A stretch of DNA of 64,000 nucleotides from Abelmoschus esculentus. Its lineage: Eukaryota; Streptophyta; Magnoliopsida; Malvales; Malvaceae. The notes beneath the pieces are model-generated. The model was given only the letters and a program-made list of their open reading frames with translations, did not search any database and had not been told where the DNA came from. The DNA lies in contig JAUCBN010000035.1 in the NCBI GenBank assembly GCA_035048815.1, forward strand, positions 11,854,501 through 11,918,500, written 5' to 3'. Both the position numbers and the translations under genes were made by a program. This document shows, in pieces, positions 11,412 to 24,463 of this stretch (the stretch's first letter is position 1; every line of letters starts with the position of its first letter).

Positions 11412-12716
11412 TGTCAACCTCCGCCGGAGAGTTGTTTGAGCTGCTCATCCCAGCTTTTTCTGCAGAACCTTTAGGAGGTGGCCGAGGGCGTTTAGGACGA
11501 GAGCCCTCATCAGATGGTGGAGTTCTCTTAGATCCCCTAATGGCAACTGCCCGAGCAATTCTCCTGGTTGGTGGCGCATGTTCAATCCAGTCAGCAGCTT
11601 CCTGGAAGGCGGCATCATTGGCAAGGTCAAGCTCCAGTTCTTGGAGTTCTGGCACCGACAGGCTATCATCAGCAACACCATCACCATCGGGAATCTTAGA
11701 CCGAGTAGTAATATTAGGCTCCAAATCCGGAAAAACCGTTTGCAAGGGTTGAGTAGGGCCACGCCGAGCAAATAGTTTACTTGGGACAGTTGGAAGAGTA
11801 CGAGGGCCCTGTGAGAAGACAGGCAAAGATTCAGAAGGAGGGACGTTCTCCTGGGCGGACAGATCAGTCACCGGAGCTTTGCCCTTATCATTAGAACCCG
11901 TGGAAGGAGATGCCTGAGAGCTTTGCGTAATGTAACGGATACGACCTCTCTAGAGAGGTTGAGAAGTCTTCTTCTTGGGGAGATAGCGGAGCCAGTCGCC
12001 ATATTGAAGTTGTTCAGGCCTCTGCTCGACCGGGATAGAGCAAAAATCAAGAGAATGGCCAACACGACCATAACAGTGGCAGAGAGTGGGAAGGCGTTCG
12101 TATTGCAGAGGACAAAACCGGGTATCAGACCCCCACCAATAGCAACACAACGTCGAACTGGTTTAGAGGCATCTAGAGATACTCCGACCTGAAGATAGTC
12201 AACCATATTGAGATCCATTTTCCTTGTGTCAATCTTTGTAACAGTTCCAATGAAAGCTCCGAGTGACTCACTAGTATTGTTAGCGGACTCCTCCGAAGCA
12301 AGAAGGATAGATGGAATATTATAAATTCGTACCCACACATTCATTATCATAAAAGAGTGATCATCAAGGCTAAGGGCATGGTCATATTGAGTGAGGGAAA
12401 GCCATTCATCCTTATAGGTCCATGGCCCCCTGGACAGAACATCCTCTTTAATCTTTTCATCCTTGAAGCAGATTAGGAATAGCCGTGGCCGCAGAGCGCG
12501 CATAGAAGATAATTTAGCCGGGGTCCAAATACCGGTGAATGCTTTAATGATAATTTGATCATCAATGTCCTTCGAGGTGATCATATTCCCTAACAAAGTT
12601 GTATGTGAATCAGCATCAGAAGAGTCCCAGGGAAGGTTTGTTTGAAAGATAGTGGATTGTTCTTCCTCGGTAAATTGAATATTCCCGAGGTGTTGTAGAA
12701 AAGATTTGGAATCCAT
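11386..12716 (-). pseudogene. LINE ORF1: DUF4283 and zinc-knuckle RNA-binding protein
   Basis: The ATG at 12716 opens a product whose first 190 residues match the DUF4283 pattern of plant L1 ORF1 proteins (IIIKAFTGIW, RPRLFLICF, SRGPWTY, MNVWVRIYNIP, VDYLQVGVSLD). A frame change near 12150 follows. In the new frame comes a CCHC knuckle (LCHCYGRVGHSLDFC) and the QYGDWLR motif usual after it, then a TAG at 11950, then a low-complexity C-terminus ending in a basic, proline-rich stretch (RPKRPRPPPKG). The final codons overlap an ORF2-like ATG. An upstream in-frame ATG at 12818 would add 34 hydrophobic and serine-rich residues; I prefer 12716 because the conserved part begins just after it. The protein normally coats the element RNA. 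Confidence 0.85.
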
Positions 12717-14707
12717 CAGTAAGGAAAGAAGAAAGAAAAGTCGGTAAGAGGAGGAAGAATTGAGAGAGAATAAAGCATCAGTTGAATATGTGATCATATA
12801 TATAGATGAAGAATCCATATGAATGTAGGAAAGAATAAAGTCACTAGGAGTAGAGTAGAATAGAAGAGTTTGAAAAGGAATAGAACTTCTTTTAAAAAAG
12901 AAGATAAGATAATTGGAGAAAAGAAACTAAAAAACTATAAAAGAAAGAATAGAAGTAAAAAAAAGAATAAATATTGAATATTTAATTAAAAGGAGAAAGA
13001 GTCCAAAGTTGAAAACAGTGAAGATAATATAGGAGATGAGACACAAAGCCGTAATTGATATAAAAGTCTGATAGTCAGACCATAACTTGAACAAGACACC
13101 ATGTAAGGTGTTGGTATAAACCTTATATAAGGTTGGTATGGAGTAGTCGCAAAGTATGATAAAGAACCATAAAAGCAAGAAAGCACACATCAGTATATAC
13201 AATAAAATAAGAATAAGAACAAAAATAATAACCGCAAAAGAAAGAATGTAGGCAAAATAACGATAAATAGCATAGCAACATGTAATTTGATGGACCAAAG
13301 ACACCTTATACCGTAACCATAATGAAAACATTCGATAATGTTGAGATATATCGTATCCAACATGATAGTTCGAGACCATACCACCTATCGAATCCACGCG
13401 TCCACCACCATTGCATGCATGCAGACGAGGGACCTTCCTACCCCATCTCATGCAGCGAAGAAAGACAGTAGGGAAAAGGGACAGAAGCGAAAGCAGCAAC
13501 AACGCTACTCCAAAGAACCGCCAGAGCGAGCGGCGAAACAAGAAGGTCGAGACCAACAAGCAACCGTACCGCGCTCCGGGCAGACAACCATGAGAGAAAT
13601 AGCACCAAACCAGAAAGAAACCAACAAAGGGCAGCAAAACATGCCATCACGAAATGCCACTAGAGACAGAGCCACCGATGGCCGAGACAAACTCTCCAAA
13701 GCCATAGCCACGAGGGAGGAGGAGCAACGTACATGGCCAGGACAAGATTGCAAAACGTTCGGCCACCATTAGTAGCAGTACGACAACCCTCACAGACGCG
13801 GCCAAGATCATCAACAGACGGCCACGGTCGCAAAACGTGAGGCAACAACAAAACCAGACCGGCGATGGAGTGGAAACAAAACCACCATTGCCATCGGATC
13901 GCAGCCTACAACACCCAGGAGATCGATCTAAACCAAAGCAGAGAGGAGAACCACTGATCCCAACATTGGAAGAGTCTCTCAACGAGACAAAGCAGCAGCG
14001 AAAACAGTAAGAAAATCCGCCAGACGTAGCGATAGTAGATGCCCTCATCAGGACTGATCACCGGACGCGGAACCAGACGAAAAGGAACGTGACAAGCCCA
14101 AGGAGGAACCAGACACGGCCAAGAACGTAAGACAGAAAGCAAGAATCGAAACAGGCCGATGATCGCAACCCGTAAAGCCACAAAAACGATGATCAGGGGG
14201 GGCAAGAAGATTGACCTAAACCAAAAGATTAAAGGGAACCGCCGTTCCCGGCGTTGGTAGGATCCTTCATCAAAACAGATCAACGGTTGGCAAAGAAAAA
14301 CATGATGAACCCATCGTTAGGCCAGACGCGTCCAAGGACTCAAGACGGAAGGCAACAACGGCAACCGTCCGGTGATGGAGAAGAAACAGATCCACCATAG
14401 CCTTCGGAACACAACCTGCAAGGCTACGGAAACGAACAAGGAAAGCAAGAGGATCGAACGAATCCAAATCATTAAAGGGAACCGCCGTTCCCGGCGTTGG
14501 TTAGATCCCTCGTCGAGGGTGGTAGGTGAACGACTAAGACGGATCCCTCCTCCCCAGGGGCGGGCAGCGGTGAACGAGCCAAGGTGACGCCGGAGGGCGT
14601 TGGCAGAAAAACCTCCAAGGCACCGGCGGAGGATAAGGAAGAAGAAGAGAGGAGAGCGGATGGAGAGAGGAAAAGAGAGGAGAGGAGAGGAGGAATCCAT
14701 AATCCCC
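12717..14707 (-). other. LINE 5' UTR / internal promoter region
   Basis: About 2 kb upstream of ORF1 with no credible gene. The distal part (13380-14707) is GC-richer than anything else in the window and purine-rich on the plus strand at its end; the proximal part (12820-13380) is AT-rich. L1-type elements carry their promoter here. The plus-strand frame of 144 codons at 13338 resembles nothing and is taken as chance. Confidence 0.6.
13916..14520 (-). repeat. tandem units in the LINE 5' UTR
   Basis: Three related units share CTAAACCAAA (13928, 14216) or its equivalent near 14461, followed by a purine stretch and a word ending in CGTTGG or CATTGG. Spacing is about 288 and 243 bp. Units 2 and 3 share 30 identical bases starting at 14228 and 14471, including the palindrome GGGAACCGCCGTTCCC. 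Similarity extends upstream of both, so this is degenerate tandem duplication. Confidence 0.65.
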
Positions 14708-14722
14708 ATTCGAATTTTAATC

Positions 14723-14739
14723 TATTCCGTTCTAATTTT
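14723..14739. repeat. LINE target-site duplication, right copy
   Basis: Identical to 6746-6762. It continues without a break into an A-type satellite monomer (TTTTAACCGAGTAAAATTCTG). Confidence 0.9.
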
Positions 14740-16319
14740 AACCGAGTAAAATTCTGAAAATTTTAGATTAATCTGTATAATTTTATTCAAAAGCTAATAA
14801 TAAATATTTTAAATCATAAAGTTTGATTTTAATAAAATTTGGTTTTCGTTTTGATGCGATTAAAACGTGCATATAAAAATGGGCTTTATAGAGATTCCGT
14901 TCGAATTTTAACCGAGTAAAAAGCTAAAAATTTGACATTAATCTGTATAATTTTGTTCAAAAGCCAATTTTTAAATATTTAAACTCATAAAATTTGATTT
15001 AATAACATTTGTTTGTCGTTTTGTTGGGATTAAAACGTGCATGTCTAAATAGGCTTTATAGAGATTCCATTCTAATTATAACCGAGTAAAATTCTGAAAA
15101 TTTCAGATTAATCTGTATAATTTTGTTCAAAAGTTAATAATTAATTATTTGAAATCATAAAATTTGATTTTAATAAAATTTGGTTGTCGTTTTGATGCGA
15201 TTAAAACGTACATGTCTAAATGGGCGTTATAGAGATTCCGTTCGAATTTTAACCGAGTATAAAGATGAAAATTTGAGATTAATCTGTATAATTTTGTTCA
15301 AAAGCCTATAATTAACTATTTGAACTCATAAAATTTAATTTAATAATATTTGGTTGTCGTTTTGATGCGATTAATACGAGCATGTCTAAATATGCTCTAT
15401 AGAGAATCCGTTCGAATTTTAACCGAGTAAAACCCTTAAAATTTGAGATTAATCTATATAATTTTGTTCAAAATACAATAATTAAATATTTAAAATCATA
15501 AAATTCAATTTAATAACATTTAGTTGTCATTTTGTTGGGATTAAAACGTGCAAGTCTAAATGGGCTTTATAGAGATTCCGTTCTAATTTTAACCGAGTAA
15601 AATTCTAAAAATTTCAGATTAATCTGTATAATTTTGTTCAAAAGCTAATAATTAATTATTTGAAATCATAAAATTTGATTTTAATAAAATTTGGTTGTCG
15701 TTTTGTTCGGATTAAAATGTGCTTGTCTAAATGGGCTTTATAGAGTTCCGATCTAATTATAACCGAGTAAAATTCTGAAAATTTCAGATTAATCTGTATA
15801 ATTTTGTTCAAAAGCTAATAATAAAATATTTGAAATCATAAAATTTGATTTTAATAAAATTTGGTTGTCGTTTTTATGCTATTAAAACGTGCATGTCTAA
15901 ATGGGCTTTATAGAGATTCCGTTCGAATTTTAAATGAGTAAAAAGATGAAAATTTAAGATTAATCTGTATAATTTTGTTCAAAAGCCTATAATTAACTAT
16001 TTGAACTCATAAAATTTAATTTAATAACATTTGGTTATCGTTTTGATGCGATTAATACGAGCATGTCTAAATATGCTCTATAGAGAATCCAGTCGAATTT
16101 TAACCGAGTAAAAACTTTAAAATTTGAGATTAATCTATATAATTTTGTTCAAAATACAATAATTAAATATTTAAAATCATAAAATTCGATTTAATAACAT
16201 TTGGTTGTCATTTTGTTGGGATTAAAACGTGCAAGTCTAAATGGGCTTTATAGAGATTCCGTTCTAATTTTAACAGAGTAAAATTCTGAAAATTTCAATT
16301 TAATCTGTATAATTTTGTT

Positions 16320-17340
16320 CAAAAGCTAATAATTAATTATTTGAAATCATAAAATTTGATTTTAAGAAAATTTGGTTGTCATTTTGATACGATTGAAACA
16401 TGCATGTCTAAATGGGCTTTATAGAGATTCCGTTCGCATTTTAACCGAGTAAAAAGCTAAAAATTTGAGATTAATCTGTATAATTTTGTTGAAAAGCCTA
16501 TAATTAACTATTTGAACTACAAATTTAATTTAATAACATTTGGTTATCGTTTTGATGCGATTAATACGAGCATGTCTAAATATGCTCTATAGAGAATCCG
16601 TTCAAATTTTAACGGAGTAAAAACTTTAAAATTTGAGATTAATCTGTATAATTTTATTCAAAAGACCATAATTAAATATTTAAACCCATAAAATTTTATT
16701 TAATAATATATGGTTGTCGTTTTGTTGGGATTAAAACGTGCATGTCTAAGTGGGCTTTATAGAGATTCCGTTCTAATTTTAACCGATTAAAATTCTGAAA
16801 ATTTTAGATTAATCTGTATAATTTTGTTCAAAAGCTAATAATTAATTATTTGAAGTCATAAAATTTGATTTTAAGAAAATTTGGTTGTCATTTTGATACG
16901 ATTAAAACATGCATGTCTAAATGGGCTTTATAGAGATTCCGTTCGCATTTTAACCGAGTAAAAAGCTAAAAATTTGAGATTAATCTGTATAATTTTGTTC
17001 AAAAGCCTATAATTAACTATTTGAACTACAAATTTAATTTAATAACATTTGGTTATCGTTTTGATGCGATTAATACGAGCATGTCTAAATATGCTCTATA
17101 GAGAATCCGTTCAAATTTTAACGGAGTAAAAACTTTAAAATTTAAGATTAATCTGTATAATTTTGTTCAAAAGCCCATAATTAAATATTTAAACCCATAA
17201 AATTTTATTTAATAATATATGGTTGTCGTTTTGTTGGGATTAAAACGTGCATGTCTAAGTGGGCTTTACAGAGATTTCGTTCTAATTTTAACCGATTAAA
17301 ATTCTGAAAATTTTAGATTAATCTGTATAATTTTGTTCAA
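16320..17340 (+). repeat. recent tandem duplication of one ABC unit
   Basis: Two consecutive units of about 509 bp share rare variants absent from neighbours: GTTCGCATTTT (16432 and 16941), GAACTACAAATTT, and TTCAAATTTTAACGGAG. Shared private variants mark unequal exchange at the trimer level. Confidence 0.8.
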
Positions 17341-20300
17341 AAGCTAATAATTAAATATTTGAAATCATAAAATTTAATTTTAATAAAATTTGGTTATCAT
17401 TTTGATGCGATTAAAACGTGCATGTCTAAATGGGCTTTATAGAGATTCCGTTCGAATTTTAACCGAGTAAAAAGCTGAAAATTTGAGATTAATCTATATA
17501 ATTTTGTTCACAAGCCTATAATTAACTATTTGAACTCATAAAATTTAATTTAATAACATTTGGTTGTCGTTTTGATGCGATTAATACGAGCATGTCTAAA
17601 TGTGCTCTATAGAGAATCCGTTCGAATTTTAACCGAGTAAAAACCTTAAAATTTGAGATTAATCTTTATAATTTAGTTCAAAAGCCCATAATTAAATATT
17701 TAAACTCATAAAATTTTAATTAATAAGATTTGGTTATCGTTTTGTTCGGATTAAAACGTGCTTATCTAAATGGGCTTTATAGAGATTCCGTTCTAATTAT
17801 AACCGAGTAAAATTCTGAAAATTTCAGATTAATCTATATAATTTTGTTCAAAAGCTAATAATTAAATATTTGAAATCATAAAATTTGATTTTAATAAAAT
17901 TTGGTTGTCGTTTTGATGAGATTAAAACGTGCATGTCTAAATGGGCTTTATAGAGATTCCGTTCGACTTTTAACCGAGTAAAAAGCTGAAAATTTGAGAT
18001 TAATTTGTATAATTTTGTTCACATGCTTATAATTAACTATTTGAAGTCATAAAATTTAATTTAATAACATTTGGTTGTCGAGTTGATGCGATTAATACGA
18101 GCATGTCTAAATGTGCTCTATAGAGAATCCGTTCGAATTTTAAACGAGTATAAACCTTAAAATTTGAGATTAATCTGTATAATTTTGTTCAAAACCCCAT
18201 AATTAAATATTTAAACTCATAAAATATGATTTAAATAACATTAGTTTGTCGTTTTGTTGGGATTAAAACGTGCATGTCTAAATGGGCTTTATAGAGATTC
18301 CATTCTAATTATAACCGAGTAAAATTCTGAAAATTTCAGATTAATCTGTATAATTTTGTTCAAAAGCTAAAAATTAAATATTCAAAATCATAAAATTTAA
18401 TTTTAATAACTATTTGAACTCATAAAATTTAATTTAATAACATTTGGTTTTCGTTTTGATGCGATTAAAACGTGCATGTCTAAATGGGCTTTATAGAGAT
18501 TCCGTTCGAATTTTAACCGACTAAAATTCTGAAAATTTTAGATTAATCGTTTTGTTAAAAATTTTAGATTAACCGATTAAAATCCGTATAATTTTTTTAA
18601 AAATACTATAATTAACTATTTGAACTCATAAAATTTAATTTAATAACTTTTGGTTATCGTTTTGATGCGATTAATACGAGCATGTCTAAATATGCTCTAT
18701 AGAGAATCCGTTCGAATTTTAACCGAATAAAAACCTTAAAATTTGAGATTAATCAGTATAATTTTATTCAAAAGCCAATAATTACATATTTTAACTAATA
18801 AAATTTGATTTTAATAAAATTTGGTATCGTTTTGATGCGATTAAAACGTGCACGTCTAAATGGGCTTTATAGAGATTCTGTTCGAATTTTAACTGAGTAA
18901 AAATCTTAAAATTTGAGATTAATCTGTATAATTTTGTTGAAAAGACTATAATTAACTATTTGAACTCATAAAATTTAATTTAATAACTTTTGGTTATCGT
19001 TTTGGTGCGATTAATACGAGCATGTCTAATTGTGCTCTATAGAGAATCCTTTCGAATTTTAACCAAGTAAAAACCTTAAAATTTGAGATTAATTTGTGTA
19101 ATTTTGTTCAAAAGCCCATAATTAAATATTTAAACTCATAAAATTTGATTTAATAACATTTGGTTATAGTTTTGTTGGGATTAAAATGTGTATGTCTATA
19201 TCGGATTTATAGAGATTCCGTTCGAATTTTAACCGAGTAAAAAGCTGAAAATTTGAGATTAATCTGTATAATTTTGTTCAAAAGCATATAATTAACTATT
19301 TAAACTCATAATATTTAATTTAATAAAATTTGGTTGTCGAGTTGATGCGATTAATACGAGCTTGTCTAAATGTGCTCCATAGAGAATCTGTTCGAATTTT
19401 AATCGAGTAATAATCTTAAAATTTGAGGTTAATCTGTATAATTTTGTTCAAAACCCCATAATTAAAAATTTATACTTATAAAATTGGATTTAATAATATT
19501 TGTTTGTCGTTTTGTTGGGATTAAAATGTGCATGTCTAAATGGGCTTTATAGAGATTCCGTTCTAATTATAACCGAGTAAAATTCTGAAAATTTCAGATT
19601 AATCAGTATAATTTTGTTCAAAAGCTAATAATTAAATATTAGAAATTATAAAATTTAATTTTAATAAAATTTGATTATCGTTTTGATGGAATTGAAAAAT
19701 GTATGTCTAAATGGGCTTTATAGAAATTCCGTTCGAATTTTAACCGTGTAAAAAGCTGAAAATTTGAGATAAATCTGTATAATTTTGTTCACAAGCCTAT
19801 AATTAACTATTTGAACTCATAAAATTTAATTTAATAACATTTGGTTTTCGATTTGAAGCGGTTAAAACGTGCATGTCTAAATGGGCTTTATAGAGATTCC
19901 GTTCGAATTTTAACCGAGTAAAAAGCTGAAAATTTGCGATTAATCTGTATAATTTTGTTCACAAGCCTATAATTAACTATTTGAACTCATAAAATTTAAT
20001 TTAACAACATTTGATTGTCGTTTTGATGCGATTAATACGAGCATGTCTAAATGTGCCCTATAGAGAATCCGTTCGAATTTTAACCGAGTAATAACCATAA
20101 AATTTGAGATTAATCTGTATAATTTTTTTCAAAAGCCCATAATTAAATATTTAAACTCATAAAATTTGATTTAATAACATTTGTTTGTCGTTTTGTTGGG
20201 ATTAAAACATGCATGTCTAAATGGGCTTTATAGAGATTCCGTTCTAATTTTAACCGAGTAAAATTTTAAAAATTTCAGATTAATCTGTATAATTTTGTTT

Positions 20301-23217
20301 AAAAGCCTATAATTAACTATTTAAACTCATAAAATTTAATTTAATAACATTTGGTTATCGTTTTGATGGGATTAATACGAGCATGTCTAAATATGCTCTA
20401 TAGAGAATCCGTTTGAATTTTAACCGAGTAAAAACCTTAAAATTTGAGATTAATCTGTATAATTTTATTCAAAAGACCATAATTAAATATTTAAACTCAT
20501 AAAATTTGATTTAATAACATTTGGTTGTCGTTTTGTTGGGATTAAAACATGCATGTCTAAATGGGCTTTATAGAGATTCCGTTCTAATTTTAACCGAGTA
20601 AAATTTTGAAAATTTCAGATTAATCTGTATAATTTTGTTCAAAAGCTAATAATTAAATATTTGAAATCATAAAATTTAATTTTAATAAAATTTGGTTATC
20701 ATTTTGATGCGATTAAAACGTGCATGTCTAAATGGGCTTTATAGAGATTCCGTTCGAATTTTAACCGAGTAAAAAGCTGAAAATTTGAGATTTATCTATA
20801 TGATTTTGTTAAAAATCCTATAATTAACTATTTGAACTCATAAAATTTAATTTAATAACATTTGGTTATTGTTTTGATGCGATTTATACGAGCATGTCTA
20901 AATGTGCTCTATAGAGAATCCTTTTGAATTTTAACCGAGAAAAAACTTTAAAATTTGAGATTAATCTATATAATTTCGTTCAAAAGCCCATAATTATATA
21001 TTTAAACTCTTAAAATTTTATTTAATAACATTTGGTTGTCATTTTGTTGGGATTAAAACGTGCATGTCTAAATGGGCTTGATAGAGATTCTGTTATAATT
21101 TTAACCGAGTAAAATTCTGAAAATTTCCGATTAATCTATATAATTTTGTTCAAAAGCTAATAATTAAATATTTAAAATCATAAAATTTGATTTTAATAAA
21201 ATTTGTTTGTCGTTTTGATGCGATTAAAACGTGCATATCTATATAGGATTTATAGAGATTCAGTTCGAATTTTAACCGAGTAAAAAGCTGAAAATTTGAG
21301 ATTAATCTGTATAATTTTGTTCAAAAGCCTATAATTAACTATTTGAACTCATAAAATTTAATTTAATAACGTTTGGTTATCGTTTTGATGCGATTTATAT
21401 GAGCTTGTCTAAATGTTCTCTATAGAGAATCCGTTCGAAGTTTAACCGAGTAAAAACCTTAAAATTTGAGATTAATCTTTATAATTTTGTTCAAAAGCCC
21501 ATAATTAAATATTTAAACTCATAAAATTTGATTTAATAACATTTGGTTGTCGTTTTGTTGGGATTAAAACGTGCATGTCTAAATGGGCTTGATAGAGATT
21601 CTGTTCTAATTTTAACCGAGTAAAATTCTGAAAATTTCCGATTAATCTGTATAATTTTGTTCAAAAGAAAATAATTAAATATTTGAAATCATAAAATTTG
21701 ATTTTAATAAAATTTTATTGTCGTTTTGATGCAATTAAAACGTGTGTGTCTATATAGGACTTATAGAGATTCCGTTCGAATTTTAACCGAGTAAAAAGCT
21801 GAAAATTTGAGATTAATCTGTATAATTTTGTTCAAAAGCATATAATAAACTATTTGAACTCATAATATTTAATTTAATAACATTTGATTGTCGAGTTGAT
21901 GCGATTAATACGAGCATGTCTAAATATGCTCCATAGAGAATCCGTTCGAATTTTAACCGAGTAAAAACCTTAAAATTTGAGATTAATCTGTATAATTTTT
22001 TTCAAAACCTCATAATTAAATATTTATACTCATAAAATTTGATTTAATAAATTTTGTTTGTCGTTTTGTTGGGATTAAAACGTGCATTTCTAAATGGGCT
22101 TTATAGAGATTCCGTTCTAATTGTAACCGAGTAAAATTCTGAAAATTTTATATTAATCAGTATAATTTTGTTCAAAAGCTAATAATTAAATATTCGAAAT
22201 CATAAAATTTAATTTTAATAAAATTTGGTTTTCGTTTTGATGCGTTTGAAACGTGCATGTCTAAATGGGAATTATAGAGTTTCCGTTCGAATTTTAACCG
22301 AGTAAAAAGCTGAAAATTTGAGTTTAATCTGTATAATTTTGTTCACAAGCCTATAATTAACTATTTCAACTCATAAAATTTAATTTAACAACATTTGGTT
22401 GTCGTTTTGATACGACTAATAGGAGCATGTCTAAATGTGCTCTATAGAGAATCCGTTCGAATTTTAACCGAGTAAAAACCTTAAAATTTGAGATTAATCT
22501 GTATAATTTTGTTCAAAAGCCCATAATTAACTATTTAAACTCATAAAATTTGATTTAACAACATTTGGTTGTCGTTTTGCTGAGATTAAAACGTGTATGT
22601 CTAAATGGGCTTTATAGAGATTCCGTTCTAATTTTAACCGAGTAAAATTCTGAAAATTTCAGATTAATCTGTATAATTTTGTTCAAAAGCTAATAATTAA
22701 ATATTTGAAATCATAAAATTTAGTTTTAATAAAATTTGGTTGTCGTTTTGATGCGATTGAAACGTGCATGTCTAAATGGGCTTTATAGAAATTCCGTTCG
22801 AATTTTAACCGAGTAAAAAGCTGAAAATTTGAGATAAATCTGTATAATTTTGTTCACAAGCCTTTAATTAACTATTTGAACACATAAAATTTAATTTAAT
22901 AACATTTGGTTGTCGTTTTGATGCGATTAAAACGAGCATGTCTAAATGTGCTCTATAGAGAATCCGTTCGAATTTTAACCGAGTAAAACCCTTAAAATTT
23001 GAGATTAATCAGTATAATTTTGTTCAAAAGCCTATAATTAAATATTTAAACTTATAAAATTTGATTTAATAACATTTGTTTGTCGTTTTGTTGGGATTAA
23101 AACGTGCGTGTCTAAATGGGCTTTATAGAGATTCAGTTCTAATTATAACCGAGTAAAATTCTGAAAGTTTCAGATTAATCTGTATAATTTTGTTCAAAAA
23201 CTAGTAATTAAAAATTT

Positions 23218-24376
23218 TGTAAAACTAAAATTGATTTTGATATAACAAATAAATGTAAGGACTAATTTTGAAATAATTTTTTTGTCCTTAAGTTAGCTTG
23301 ATCTCTAAGTCAAAACAAGAAATTTGAATTACTCTTACGAGCCACTTTTACACGAGGGTATCGATGCCATGAGGATAGGTATCGATACACCTAGGATTTT
23401 TCAAGGCTTGTTCTTGAGATCAAGAACAGGTATCGAAACAAGGTTCGATACCAAAACTTTCTGCCAACCCATGTTTCGATACCAATATCGAAACATCTTG
23501 GTTAATTTTCAAATTATTTTTTAATTTTAAAAATATGACTCCTGGTATCGATATAGGTATCGATACACCCTTAATCTCCAACGGCTATTTTCAGGATTTA
23601 AATGAGTCGACCGTTGGTGTTAGTTAATTTTTGAATGATGGTTAGCTTGTATCGAAACAAGGTTTGATACCAGGCATCACAGAAAGTTTTTGTATCGAAA
23701 CAGGTATCGATAAACCCCTATTAAATACACAACTGCTCTTTCTTTTCTTGGCTTGTTTCGAAACAGGTACCCCGTGTTTCGATACCACCTGCTGCAGAGT
23801 GCATTTATGATGGAAAGATGAAGCTCCAACATCCATATTTACTTTCCCAACAACTTCAACGGTTAGAAATCAATGAGAAGGTACAGAAAGAAGCATTTTC
23901 AAAAGCATACACAGAGAATTGAACATCAAGCAACATCCAAGCTCACAAATCCAACTCAAAGCACTTCATTGCATACTTTGTCCTCCCAACTTGTGTTTTT
24001 CACTTTGATCTATTGTAAATTAAGTTTGGGGAGAGTTTGTTTGTATTAGGGGCTATTATTTCTTGTGAGAGAATCCTTTTAGCCAATTCAAACTTCTTGT
24101 AACACCTTGTGAGGTCTAAATCAATTTTGGGTAGAAAATTGATTTGTTTGTAAAGGTTATCCCTTGAACCTAGAAAAAGGCTGAATTCAATAGTGAATTG
24201 TTTTCAAAATCCTTAGTGGGAGCTAAGGTAGTGGATGTAGAGCTTGTTCGAAGCTTGAACCACTATAAATCTTTGTGTTCTTCATTTTTCGATTTTTACC
24301 GAATTTCTCCTACAAAATTTTTAATATCCAATTCACCCCCCCTCTTGGCCATTATCCAATACGGATCAACTCAACA
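23218..24376 (+). repeat. Sirevirus LTR 1, 1159 bp
   Basis: Starts TGTAAAACTAAAATTG and ends ACTCAACA just before the primer site. Between 23355 and 23790 it has about 14 words of the type GTATCGATAC, GTATCGAAAC, GTTTCGATAC or GTTTCGAAAC, all centred on TCGA. A weak TATA-like CTATTAAATACAC lies near 23718. The 3' end is rich in CT before the primer site. Confidence 0.93.
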
Positions 24377-24378
24377 AT

Positions 24379-24390
24379 TGGTATCAGAAC
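24379..24390 (+). other. Sirevirus primer binding site
   Basis: TGGTATCAGAAC, two bases after the LTR. It matches the tRNA-iMet-type site in its first ten bases (TGGTATCAGA). Confidence 0.8.
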
Positions 24391-24463
24391 TAGATCTTTG
24401 AAGGGATTCACCTCCACCAAAGAAGATCCAAGGGTTGTTGATCATCTCCACAACAAAAATCAA

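Larger units (their letters stand above)
6763..14722 (-). mobile_element. L1-type non-LTR retrotransposon, near full length
   Basis: This is an 8-kb LINE on the minus strand. It starts near 14707 with a GC-richer 5' UTR, has ORF1 (12716 to 11386), ORF2 (10947 to 6859), a short 3' UTR and a poly(A) tail seen as poly(T) up to 6774. A 17-bp target duplication flanks it. The plus strand reads TTTT into the tail at a TTTT/AA site, as expected for target-primed reverse transcription by an L1-type endonuclease. Both ORFs are broken, but ORF2 has no frameshift, which suggests a moderate age. The reversed tail, target duplications and protein domains agree on extent and orientation. Confidence 0.93.
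14723..23217 (+). repeat. 170-bp satellite array with ABC higher-order repeat, left block
   Basis: About 50 tandem AT-rich monomers. Monomer starts (ATTCCG..TTC) fall at 14724, 14894, 15064, 15235, 15405 and 15575. Three types alternate. A has TTCTAATTTTAACC, AAATTCTGAAAATTTCAG, GCTAATAATT and TTTTAATAAAATTTGG. B has AAAAGCTGAAAATTTGAG, GCCTATAATTAACTATTTG and GATTAATACGAGCATG. C has AAAACCTTAAAATTTGAG, GCCCATAATTAAATATTT and GTTGGGATTAAAACGTG. The order is mostly A-B-C, giving a unit near 510 bp. Exceptions are B/C hybrids (14900-15065) and a rearranged stretch at 18390-18620. No protein gene or RNA gene is visible. Confidence 0.95.

Noticed and set aside
12927..13637. 236-codon minus-strand hydrophobic frame upstream of ORF1
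   Set aside because: Very rich in Phe/Leu because the plus strand is A-rich; no family resemblance, and plant L1 elements have no gene here.
13338..13772. 144-codon plus-strand frame in the LINE 5' UTR
   Set aside because: Opposite to the element, low complexity, no domain; explained by the GC-richer sequence with few stops.
14723..23217. CRISPR-like or minisatellite interpretation of the 170-bp array
   Set aside because: No spacers and no short constant repeat; the whole monomer is repeated.
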